Source: Rhodocyclus purpureus (GTDB lineage Bacteria; Pseudomonadota; Gammaproteobacteria; Burkholderiales; Rhodocyclaceae). Taken from it: a stretch of DNA of 64,000 nucleotides. Position 1 is the stretch's first letter, and every line of letters begins with the position of its first letter. The notes beneath the pieces are model-generated. The model was not told where the DNA came from. It saw nothing but the letters and a program-made list of their open reading frames with translations, and did no database searches. The DNA lies in the NCBI RefSeq assembly GCF_016653115.1, contig NZ_NHRX01000032.1, positions 45,878-109,877 of the forward strand, written 5' to 3'. The position numbers and the translations under genes are program-made. Positions 40,490 to 50,140 of this stretch are shown here, piece after piece.

Positions 40490-41818
40490 ATGAATCAGAC
40501 TTCAACGAATTCTGCGCACCGCGTCGTCATCGTCGGCGGCGGCGCCGGCGGTCTCGAACTTGCGACCCGGCTCGGCGAAAAGCTCGGGCGCAGCGGCAAG
40601 GCACAGATCACGCTGATCGACCGCAGCCGGACCCACATCTGGAAGCCGACCCTGCACGAGATCGCTGCGGGCAGCATGGATCCCGCCGAACACGAGGTCG
40701 CCTACCTGGCGCACGGCCGCTGGCACGGCTTCCGCTACCGGATCGGCGAGATGATCGGGATCGACCGCAAGATCAAGGAGATCCGGCTCGCCGCCTACGT
40801 CGACGACGAAGGCCGCGAAGTGACCGCGGAACGCTCGCTGCCCTACGACACGCTGGTGATCGCGGTCGGTTGCCAGTGCAACGACTTCGGCACGCCCGGC
40901 GTCAAGAACCACGCGATCAAGCTGGAGACGCCGAAGGACGCGCGCCGCTTCAACGTCTCGCTGATCAACGCCTGCGTCCGCGCGCACGCGCAGAAGACGC
41001 CCTTGCGCCCCGAACAGATGCACGTGGCGATCATCGGCGCCGGCGCCACCGGCGTCGAGCTCGCCGCCGAGCTGCACCACACCATCCGCGAGCTGCTCTC
41101 CTACGGACTCGACCGCGTCAGCGCCGACCGCGACCTCAAGCTCTACCTGATCGAGGCCGGACCGCGCGTGCTGCCGGCGCTGCCGGAGCGCCTGTCGAAC
41201 GCCACCGAGGCGCTGCTCAAGGACCTCGGCGTCGATGTGATGACCGGCGCCAAGGTGACCGAGGTGCGCGAGAACGGCGTGCTCCTCGCCGACGGGACGC
41301 TGCTGCCGGCCGAATTGATCGTCTGGGCGGCGGGGGTCAAGGCGGCCGAGTTCCTGACCCGCCTCGACGGACTCGAGACCAACCGGATCAACCAGCTGCT
41401 GGTCAGGCAGACCTTGCAGACGACGCTGGACGACGACGTCTTTGCCATTGGCGACTGCTCGTGCTGCCCCTGGCCGGAGAAGGACAGCTTCGTGCCGCCG
41501 CGCGCGCAGGCCGCGCACCAGCAGGCCTCGCACCTGTACACGCAGATCCAGCGCCGCATCGAGGGCAAGCCGCTGCAGGACTTCCGCTACGTCGACTACG
41601 GGTCGATGGTTTCGCTCGGCAAGTTCAGCACCGTCGGCAGCATGATGGGCGGACTGACGAAGGGCAGCCTGTTCCTCGAAGGCGCCTTCGCCAAGATGAT
41701 CTACATCTCGCTGTACAAGAAGCATGAGCTCGCGCTGCACAGCTGGGTGAAGGTGGTGCTCGACACCATCGGTCGCTTCCTCAACCGGCGCACCGGGCCG
41801 CACGTGAAGCTGCACTGA
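40490..41818 (+). CDS. ndh: Type II NADH:quinone dehydrogenase (NDH-2)
   Basis: NDH-2 oxidises NADH and reduces quinone without pumping protons, at the inner face of the membrane. The 442-residue product has an FAD Rossmann motif VVIVGGGAGGLELATRLG at 12-29 and an NADH-binding VAIIGAGATGVELAAEL. The segments VFAIGDCSCCP and PPRAQAAHQQASHLY belong to the quinone-site region. The amphipathic C-terminus (ALHSWVKVVLDTIGRFL) is the likely membrane anchor. The family assignment is firm. Confidence 0.93.
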   Translation: MNQTSTNSAHRVVIVGGGAGGLELATRLGEKLGRSGKAQITLIDRSRTHIWKPTLHEIAAGSMDPAEHEVAYLAHGRWHGFRYRIGEMIGIDRKIKEIRLAAYVDDEGREVTAERSLPYDTLVIAVGCQCNDFGTPGVKNHAIKLETPKDARRFNVSLINACVRAHAQKTPLRPEQMHVAIIGAGATGVELAAELHHTIRELLSYGLDRVSADRDLKLYLIEAGPRVLPALPERLSNATEALLKDLGVDVMTGAKVTEVRENGVLLADGTLLPAELIVWAAGVKAAEFLTRLDGLETNRINQLLVRQTLQTTLDDDVFAIGDCSCCPWPEKDSFVPPRAQAAHQQASHLYTQIQRRIEGKPLQDFRYVDYGSMVSLGKFSTVGSMMGGLTKGSLFLEGAFAKMIYISLYKKHELALHSWVKVVLDTIGRFLNRRTGPHVKLH

Positions 41819-41828
41819 CCCGTAAAAG

Positions 41829-41940
41829 CTCTTTTCAGCCACGAAAAACACGAAAGTCACGAAACAAGACATGGGCTTGTAGTCGTTCAGCATCCAGTTC
41901 CGTGCCTGGGCGGGTGTTTTTCGTGCGTCGTGGCCAAGTT
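41829..41940. repeat. Dispersed palindromic element, copy B
   Basis: The left part (CTCTTTTCAGCCACGAAAAA and onward to about 41878) matches copy A at 23022 with few changes; the right arm TTTTTCGTGCGTCGTGGCC is a diverged inverted counterpart. The element fills most of the gap between the NDH-2 gene and the CDGSH gene. Confidence 0.7.
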
Positions 41941-42051
41941 TCTGCATTGACAGCTGTTTGCCGGACCAGGCGGCGCCGGAGCAGGCCGCCCGGAGCGTGT
42001 TTTCGCTGCGGATCCGGATCGGCTGGGTCCGCCCTTCGAGGAGTCACAGCC

Positions 42052-42291
42052 ATGAGCAAGCCGGAAATAACCGCCAAGTCACCTTGTGCCGTCGAAGTCG
42101 AGCAGGGAAAGAACTACTGGTGGTGCTCCTGCGGGCGCAGCAAGTCGCAGCCCTTCTGCGACGGCTCGCACAGGGGAACGGGGTTCTCACCCTTGAAATA
42201 CACGGCCGACGAGAACAAGACGGTCTATTTCTGCGCCTGCAAGCAGACGCAGAACCCGCCCTTCTGCGACGGAACGCACAACTCGCTGTAG
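42052..42291 (+). CDS. CDGSH iron-sulfur protein with two CDGSH motifs
   Basis: The 79-residue product has two C-x-C-x(n)-C-D-G-[ST]-H clusters: CSCGRSKSQPFCDGSH and CACKQTQNPPFCDGTH. Each should bind a [2Fe-2S] cluster with 3-Cys/1-His ligation, as in the MitoNEET-related class with tandem motifs. The ATG at 42052, with GAGGAG 8 bases upstream, fits the family length. The role is probably redox or Fe-S handling; no partner gene is evident. Confidence 0.92.
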   Translation: MSKPEITAKSPCAVEVEQGKNYWWCSCGRSKSQPFCDGSHRGTGFSPLKYTADENKTVYFCACKQTQNPPFCDGTHNSL

Positions 42292-42303
42292 CGCGGCCGC
42301 GCG

Positions 42304-44355
<2,052 letters not shown>

Positions 44356-44540
44356 CGGCTAGTGCGGGGCGGGGGATAGCGTCGTCAGACCGGCGACAGA
44401 GCCGGTCGAACGACGGGTAGCAAAGCGTGACGGCGACGAGGGCAGAGACCCCGGCCGCCGCAGGCGGCGACAAGCATTCAGCCGCGGGAACTCCGGCGGC
44501 TTCTTGAAACAGTCGCTAACTGCTTCACTCGTCGAGAGTT

Positions 44541-44651
44541 TCAAAGTTGCTCACACGGACTGTGGATAACTTTGTGGATGACGTCGCAGCTGGCGGCTGC
44601 CGGCGCGGCGGAGAGCGCAGCGGCAAGCGCCGCGAACCCCGGAAACTTCAT
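44541..44651 (-). CDS. Candidate 36-residue secreted peptide (uncertain)
   Basis: An ATG at 44651, preceded by AAAGGG at 6 bases, opens a 36-codon frame. The peptide starts MKFPGFAALAAALSAAPAAA, which reads like a signal peptide, and ends with a short tail containing two cysteines. The tail codons overlap two DnaA-box-like sequences (TGTGGATAA at 44561-44569 and TTGTGGATG just after). It lies in the 419-base gap between priA and hemE. It could equally be a chance frame in priA's promoter region. Confidence 0.25.
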   Translation of the reverse strand: MKFPGFAALAAALSAAPAAASCDVIHKVIHSPCEQL

Positions 44652-44720
44652 ACAAAACCCTTTGAAATCATGGTCTTGTAAAACCACGCCGTGACTGATT
44701 GGCGCATGTGACAGGAGGAT

Positions 44721-44764
44721 GACAGTCCCGCGACTTCTGTGCATAAGTCGCGGGATAAACTGTC
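44721..44764 (-). terminator. Extended hairpin downstream of hemE
   Basis: CCCGCGACTT and AAGTCGCGGG are perfect 10-base arms around an 8-base loop (44727-44754), and outer GACAG/CTGTC arms extend the stem. It starts 10 bases after the hemE stop on the transcribed strand. There is no T-run, so Rho-independent termination is plausible but not certain. Confidence 0.65.
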
Positions 44765-44774
44765 ACCGGCGCGC

Positions 44775-45851
44775 TCAGGCGGCCTGCGCGCGGAGCTGGC
44801 GGCTGTATTCGTGCACCGTGTTGACCAGCGTCGTCACGTGCTCGGGCGGCGTGAACTGCGAGATGCCGTGGCCGAGGTTGAAGACGTGGCCGGTGTTGCC
44901 CGGGCCATAGCTGTCGAGCACCTTCTTCGCTTCGACGGCGATCTTTTCCGGCGAAGCAAAGAGCACGTTCGGGTCGAGGTTGCCCTGCAGGGCCACCTTG
45001 TCACCGACGCGACGGCGCGCTTCGCCGATGTCGATGGTCCAGTCGAGGCCGACCGCGTCGCAGCCGATGTCGGCGATCGATTCGAGCCAGAGGCCGCCGC
45101 CCTTGGTGAACACGATCGACGGGATGCGCTGGCCGTCCTTCTCCTTGATCAGGCCGGCGACGATGCGGCGCATGTACTGCAGCGAGAATTCCTGGTAAGC
45201 CGCCGCCGACAGGCCGCCGCCCCACGAGTCGAAGATCATCACGGCCTGCGCGCCGGATTCGATCTGCGCGTTGAGGTAGGAAGTGACCGAATCGGCGGTC
45301 ACCGACAGGATGCGGTGCATCAGGTCGGGACGGTCGTAGATCATCGTCTTGACGTTGCGGTAGTCGTCGCTGGAGCCGCCCTCGACCATGTAACAGGCGA
45401 GCGTGTACGGGCTGCCCGAGAAGCCGATCAGCGGCACCGTGTTGTTCAGCGCGCGGCGGATTTCGGAGACGGCGTCCATCACGTACTTGAGGTGCACGTA
45501 GGGATCCGGCGCGGTCAGGTCGCGGATCGCCCATTCCTCGCGCAGCGGGCGCTCGAACTTCGGACCTTCGCCCTCGGCGAAGTAGAGGCCCAGACCCATC
45601 GCGTCAGGGACGGTCAGGATGTCGGAGAAGAGGATCGCCGCGTCGAGGTCGTAGCGCGCGAGCGGCTGCAGCGTGACTTCGCAGGCCATGCTCGGGCTCT
45701 TGCACAGGTTGAGGAAGCTGCCGGCGCGCTTGCGCGTCTCGCAGTACTCGGGCAGGTAACGGCCGGCCTGACGCATCAGCCACAGCGGCGTATGGTCGGT
45801 CGGTTCCTTGAGCAGCGCGCGCAGGAAGTTGTCGTTGGCGGGACGGGTCAT
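44775..45851 (-). CDS. hemE: Uroporphyrinogen decarboxylase
   Basis: HemE removes four carboxyl groups from uroporphyrinogen III to give coproporphyrinogen III in the cytoplasm. From ATG 45851 (GGAG upstream) the product has 358 residues. It carries the N-terminal signature [32 protein letters not shown] with the catalytic Asp, the second signature [17 protein letters not shown], and the C-terminal [15 protein letters not shown]. Length and motifs are normal. Confidence 0.98.
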   Translation of the reverse strand: MTRPANDNFLRALLKEPTDHTPLWLMRQAGRYLPEYCETRKRAGSFLNLCKSPSMACEVTLQPLARYDLDAAILFSDILTVPDAMGLGLYFAEGEGPKFERPLREEWAIRDLTAPDPYVHLKYVMDAVSEIRRALNNTVPLIGFSGSPYTLACYMVEGGSSDDYRNVKTMIYDRPDLMHRILSVTADSVTSYLNAQIESGAQAVMIFDSWGGGLSAAAYQEFSLQYMRRIVAGLIKEKDGQRIPSIVFTKGGGLWLESIADIGCDAVGLDWTIDIGEARRRVGDKVALQGNLDPNVLFASPEKIAVEAKKVLDSYGPGNTGHVFNLGHGISQFTPPEHVTTLVNTVHEYSRQLRAQAA

Positions 45852-45931
45852 GAAAGGCTCCGCGAAGTGAGGGCGAAAGGATTGGAAAAGCGGCGAAGAT
45901 GCGAAAACCTGCAATTATCCGCTGTAAGTGC

Positions 45932-47386
45932 CTACTTGCGCCAGAAGGCCGGCGTCAGCACGACGAGCAGGGCGAAGATTTCGAGGCGGCCGAGCAACAT
46001 CGCGAAGGTACATACCCAGGTCTGGAAGTCGGACAGGGTCGAGAAGTTGCTCGCCGGACCGACTCCGCCGAGGCCCGGGCCGGTGTTGTTGATGCTGGCG
46101 ACGACCGCCGAGAACGCGGTGATGATGTCGAGCCCGGACAGCGAGAGCAGCAGGGTCATCGAGGTGATCGCGACCATGTACATGAAGGCGAAGGCGAGCA
46201 CCGCGGAGAGGACGCTGTCGGGCGTGCTCGCGTGCCCGATCTTCACCGGATAGACGGCATTCGGGTGCAGCGCACGCACCAGCTCACGGTAGACCTGCTT
46301 GTAGAGGATGATCGCGCGCATCATCTTGAGGCCGCCGCCGGTCGACCCCGCGCTGGTGACGAAGGAGCACAGAAACAGCATCCACAAGGGTGCGAAGAAC
46401 GGCCATTGCCCGTAGTCGATGGTGGCGAAACCGGTGGTCGTCGCCACCGAGACGAGGTTGAAGGCCGCATAGCGCAGCGCTTCGAGGTAGCTCTCATAGA
46501 CCCCCTCACGCCAGAGCAGGGCGGCGATGCCGAGCACGCTGAGGACGAGCACGAGCACGACGTAACGCGCCTCCGGGTCGCGTTGGTAGGGACGCAGCGA
46601 GCGGCCGGAGAGCGCGAGGAAGTGGGCCGCGTAGTTGATGCTCGAGATGAGCATGAAGACGATGGCGATGCCCTCGATCAGTGGCGAGTTCCAGTAGGCG
46701 AAGCTCGCGTCGTGGCTCGAGAAGCCGGCCAGGGAGACCGTCGAGAAGGCGTGCATCAGTGCCTCGAGCGGCTCCATCCCGGCGAAACCGTAGGCGCAGG
46801 CGCAGGCCAGCGTGATCAGCACGTAGATCCCCCACAGCCCTTTCGCGGTCTCGCCCATGCGCGGCGTCAGCTTCGCGTCCTTCATCGGTCCGGGGACTTC
46901 GGACTTGAACATCTGCCGGCCGCCGATGCCGAGCATCGGCAGCACGGCGACGGCGAGGACGATCAGGCCCATGCCGCCGAGCCAGACCAGTTCCGTGCGC
47001 CAGAAGTTGATCGAGGGCGGCATCAGGTCGAGCCCGGAGAGCACCGTGCCGCCGCTCGCGGTCAGTCCCGAGACGGCCTCGAAGTAGGCGTCGGTGAAGG
47101 AAAGATCGAGCTGCAGCAAGAGCGGCAGCGCGGCGAAGGCAGGCAGGCCGGCCCAGACCAGCGCGATCATCAGGAAGCCGTCGCGCGTCGTCAGCTCGCG
47201 CTTGTAGTTGGCGGTCGACGCCCAGAGGAAGCCGCCCCAGCTCACCGCCACCGTGATCGCGGTGGCGAAGGCGGCGAAGGCGCCGTCGTCGAGCCACCAC
47301 GACAAGGCGAGCGGCGCCAGCATGGTCGTCCCGAAGATGAGCAGGAAGAAGGACCAGATGCGGACGACCGGAAAATAACTCTGCAT
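45932..47386 (-). CDS. trkH: Trk potassium uptake membrane subunit TrkH
   Basis: TrkH is the K+-translocating membrane protein of the Trk system. The 484-residue product is highly hydrophobic with repeated helix-pore-helix units. The filter-type loops TASGGTVLSGLDLMP, TVSLAGFSSHDASFAY, SVATTTGFATIDYG and SINNTGPGLGGVGP each contain the expected Gly. GSTGGGLKMMRAIIL also fits TrkH. It begins 9 bases after trkA, so subunit and regulator are made from one message. Confidence 0.96.
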   Translation of the reverse strand: MQSYFPVVRIWSFFLLIFGTTMLAPLALSWWLDDGAFAAFATAITVAVSWGGFLWASTANYKRELTTRDGFLMIALVWAGLPAFAALPLLLQLDLSFTDAYFEAVSGLTASGGTVLSGLDLMPPSINFWRTELVWLGGMGLIVLAVAVLPMLGIGGRQMFKSEVPGPMKDAKLTPRMGETAKGLWGIYVLITLACACAYGFAGMEPLEALMHAFSTVSLAGFSSHDASFAYWNSPLIEGIAIVFMLISSINYAAHFLALSGRSLRPYQRDPEARYVVLVLVLSVLGIAALLWREGVYESYLEALRYAAFNLVSVATTTGFATIDYGQWPFFAPLWMLFLCSFVTSAGSTGGGLKMMRAIILYKQVYRELVRALHPNAVYPVKIGHASTPDSVLSAVLAFAFMYMVAITSMTLLLSLSGLDIITAFSAVVASINNTGPGLGGVGPASNFSTLSDFQTWVCTFAMLLGRLEIFALLVVLTPAFWRK

Positions 47387-47395
47387 GGCCGGCGC

Positions 47396-48826
47396 TCAGA
47401 AGAAGTGGAAGCCGACGGCGAACAGCTGCTCGACCTTCTTCACCACCTTCTTGTTCAGGCAGAAGACGATGACGTGGTCGTCCGACTCGATGACGACGTC
47501 GCGGTGCGCGATCAGGACGTGGCCGAAACGCTTCTGCGTCGACAATCCTTCGCGCGTCACCTCGTCGAGTTCCTCGAGGTTGCGGACGACGGCGGCGATG
47601 GTCGCGCCGGGGATCGGCGGCAGGTCGCCGATGCGCCGGCCGACCACGCGCGAGGTGCGCTCGTCGCCGTGGGCGACGATTTCGAGCGCCTCGGCGGCAC
47701 CGCGGCGCAGCACATGCACCTTGGCGACGTCACCCTGGCGCACATGCGCGAGCAGCTCGCCGATCGACACCTGCGCCGGCGAGATCGCGATGTCGATCGG
47801 TCCGCCCTGGACCAGGTCGGCGTAGGCACGGCGGTTGATCAGCGCCAGCACGCGCTTGCAGCCGAGCTTCTTGGCCTGCGACGCAGACATGATGTTGTCC
47901 TCGTCGTCGTTGGTCAGCGCGAGGAACAGGTCGGTCTCGTCGATCGATTCCTGCGTCAGCATCTCGGCGTCGGTGGCGTCGCCCTGCAGCACCAGCGCAC
48001 GGTCCAGCTCGCGGGCGGCGAACTCGGCGCGCTGCGGCGACATCTCGATCAGCTTGACCTGGTAATCGTTCTCCAGCGTCTTCGCCACGCGCAGTCCGAT
48101 CGAACCGGCGCCGGCGATGATCACCCGCCGCACCGGCTTCAGCATGCGGCGCATCTCGCGCAACAGCGGCCGGATGTGCTCGGAGGCCGAGAGCAGGAAG
48201 ACCTCGTCGCCGGGCTCGATGTGCGTGTCGCCGGTCGGCGTCAGCGGACGCTCGCGGCGGTAGATCGCGGCGATGCGCGCGTCGATCCCGGCGCGCAGGT
48301 GCTGATGCATCTCGGAGATCGGCTTGTCGACCAGGAGGCCGCCGGCGTAGGCGCGCACCGCGACCAGCGCGACGCGGCCGCCGGCGAAGGAAAGCACCTG
48401 CAGCGCCTCGGGCAGCTCGACCAGGCTCGTGATGTACTCGGTGATCACCTGCTCGGGGCAGAGCGCGTAATCGACGGCGAAATTCTCGTGCGCGAGCAGG
48501 GTCTCGCTGGCGAGGAAGTCGCGCGCGCGCAGGCGGGCGATCCGCGTCGGGACGTTGAACAAGGTCTTGGCGATCTTGCAGGCGACGAGGTTGGTCGCGT
48601 CGCTCATGGTCACCGCGATCAGCAGGTCGGCGTCGGCGATGCCCGCGTCACGCAGCACCGAAGGCAGGGTGGCGTCGCCGACGACGGTGCGCAGATCGAG
48701 CCGGTCCTGCAGGTAGCGCAGGCGCTCGGCGTTCGTATCGACGATGGTGATGTCGTTGTTTTCCGAGACCAGGCCTTCGGCAACGCTGCCGCCGACCTGT
48801 CCGGCACCGAGGATGACGATCTTCAC
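47396..48826 (-). CDS. trkA: Trk potassium uptake regulatory NAD-binding protein TrkA
   Basis: TrkA gates TrkH through nucleotide-binding RCK domains. From GTG 48826 (GGGAGGG upstream) the product has 476 residues starting MKIVILGAGQVGGSVAE. A second Rossmann unit begins RVIIAGAGSIGLRVAKTL, and each half is followed by a TrkA_C domain, which is the classic two-RCK layout. Earlier in-frame codons reach toward the next gene and give no family sequence. The gene sits between ntrX and trkH, as in other betaproteobacteria. Confidence 0.96.
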   Translation of the reverse strand: MKIVILGAGQVGGSVAEGLVSENNDITIVDTNAERLRYLQDRLDLRTVVGDATLPSVLRDAGIADADLLIAVTMSDATNLVACKIAKTLFNVPTRIARLRARDFLASETLLAHENFAVDYALCPEQVITEYITSLVELPEALQVLSFAGGRVALVAVRAYAGGLLVDKPISEMHQHLRAGIDARIAAIYRRERPLTPTGDTHIEPGDEVFLLSASEHIRPLLREMRRMLKPVRRVIIAGAGSIGLRVAKTLENDYQVKLIEMSPQRAEFAARELDRALVLQGDATDAEMLTQESIDETDLFLALTNDDEDNIMSASQAKKLGCKRVLALINRRAYADLVQGGPIDIAISPAQVSIGELLAHVRQGDVAKVHVLRRGAAEALEIVAHGDERTSRVVGRRIGDLPPIPGATIAAVVRNLEELDEVTREGLSTQKRFGHVLIAHRDVVIESDDHVIVFCLNKKVVKKVEQLFAVGFHFF

Positions 48827-48887
48827 GGCAGTCCCTCCCGCTCGACTGCCGCCGCCCTGGCGTGCGCTGCCACTGTCAGTTTCATGA

Positions 48888-50138
48888 TCATTCCTCGCCA
48901 CGCCGTCCGGGGTTGAGCGCAAGTTGCTTGAGCTTGCGGTAGAGATGGGTCCGCTCGAGCCCGGTGCGCTCGGCAACGCGGGTCATGTTGCCGCCGGCCT
49001 GGCGCAGGTGATGCTCCAGGTAGAGCCGCTCGAAGGCCTCGCGCGCCTCGCGCAGCGGCTGCTCGAACATCGGCAGCACCGTCGCCGCGGCCTGCGCCGG
49101 GCCGTCGGGTTGCAGCACGCGCACGACGTCGTCGACGCCGATCTCCTCGTCGAGCGCCGACAGCGCGAGGTTCTTCACCGCCGCCGTCAGCTCGGCCCAG
49201 TCGCCGGGCCACGAATGCATGCGCAGGCGGTTAAGCGCCGCGCTCGAAAAGCGGCGCAGCGGCGCGTCGCCGCGTTCGGCGAGGTGCGACAGGAGCAGAA
49301 CGGCGATCTCCGGCACCTCGTCGGCGTTGCCGGCCAGTTGCGGCAGCGCCACCCAGACCTCGCCGAGGCGCGCGATGACGCCGGCGTCCCAGCCGGCTTC
49401 GCCGAGCGCGGCGAGCGGCTTGGTCGTCGCCGCGACCAGCTGCAGCTTGTGCTTCTCCAGGCGTTCGAGGGCGAAGGCCAGGTTCATCTGCTGCATGCGA
49501 CCGAACTGGGCGAGGTCGGCGACGAAGACGATGCCGCCGGCCGCGTTCTGCAGGGTCTCGCTGCTGATCGGCTCGCTCGTCGCCGACAGGTCGAGCCAGG
49601 GCATGTTGCGCACGTGCAGGGTGCGCGCGCAGATCTCGGCGATGCTGCCCGAGCTGCTGCGCAGGAGCAGCACCGAGGTGCGTGCCGCCGCCTGTTCGAG
49701 CCGCCGCTTGAGGTCCTTCAAGAGCGGCGAGCGCGCGAAGTCGTCGAGCGTGAGCGGCCGCTTCTGCGGCGCCACCGGGCCCTTCAGCGCCTTCTTCACC
49801 GTCGCCAGCAGTTTCTGCAGCGCGATCGGCTTTTCCAGGAAATCGGTGGCGCCGATGCGCGTCGCTTCGACCGCGGTGTCGATCGTCCCGTGTCCGGACA
49901 TCATCACCACGGGCATGGTCAGCAGACCCGCTGCCGACCATTCCTTGAGCAGGGAGACGCCGTCGGTGTCGGGCATCCAGATGTCGAGCAGGACGAGGTC
50001 GGGACGCAGCTCGCTGCGCACGCGGCGCGCGCTGGCCGCGTTCTCGGCGAGGCGGACCGAATGCCCTTCGTCGGCAAGGATTTCGGAGAGGAGTTCGCGA
50101 ATGCCGATTTCGTCATCGACGACCAGAATCTGCGCCAT
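48888..50138 (-). CDS. ntrX: NtrX-like response regulator with a degenerate AAA+ domain
   Basis: The 416-residue protein has an N-terminal receiver domain (VVDDE; phospho-acceptor D52 in LLDIWMPDTDG; the conserved lysine in FLEKPIA) and a C-terminal Fis-type helix-turn-helix (MTRVAERTGLERTHLYRKLK). The middle 230 residues align only loosely with a sigma-54 AAA+ domain: the Walker A site is replaced by LLLRSSSGSIAEI, and no GAFTGA loop is visible. It therefore probably binds DNA without activating sigma-54 polymerase. It is coupled to the NtrY-like kinase gene (2-base gap) and likely controls nitrogen, envelope or K+-related genes. Confidence 0.88.
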   Translation of the reverse strand: MAQILVVDDEIGIRELLSEILADEGHSVRLAENAASARRVRSELRPDLVLLDIWMPDTDGVSLLKEWSAAGLLTMPVVMMSGHGTIDTAVEATRIGATDFLEKPIALQKLLATVKKALKGPVAPQKRPLTLDDFARSPLLKDLKRRLEQAAARTSVLLLRSSSGSIAEICARTLHVRNMPWLDLSATSEPISSETLQNAAGGIVFVADLAQFGRMQQMNLAFALERLEKHKLQLVAATTKPLAALGEAGWDAGVIARLGEVWVALPQLAGNADEVPEIAVLLLSHLAERGDAPLRRFSSAALNRLRMHSWPGDWAELTAAVKNLALSALDEEIGVDDVVRVLQPDGPAQAAATVLPMFEQPLREAREAFERLYLEHHLRQAGGNMTRVAERTGLERTHLYRKLKQLALNPGRRGEE

Positions 50139-50140
50139 GT

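Noticed and set aside
44561..44583. DnaA-box-like TGTGGATAA sites as a possible oriC (also one at 63401-63409)
   Set aside because: Only isolated boxes, no cluster, no AT-rich unwinding element and no dnaA or dnaN nearby.
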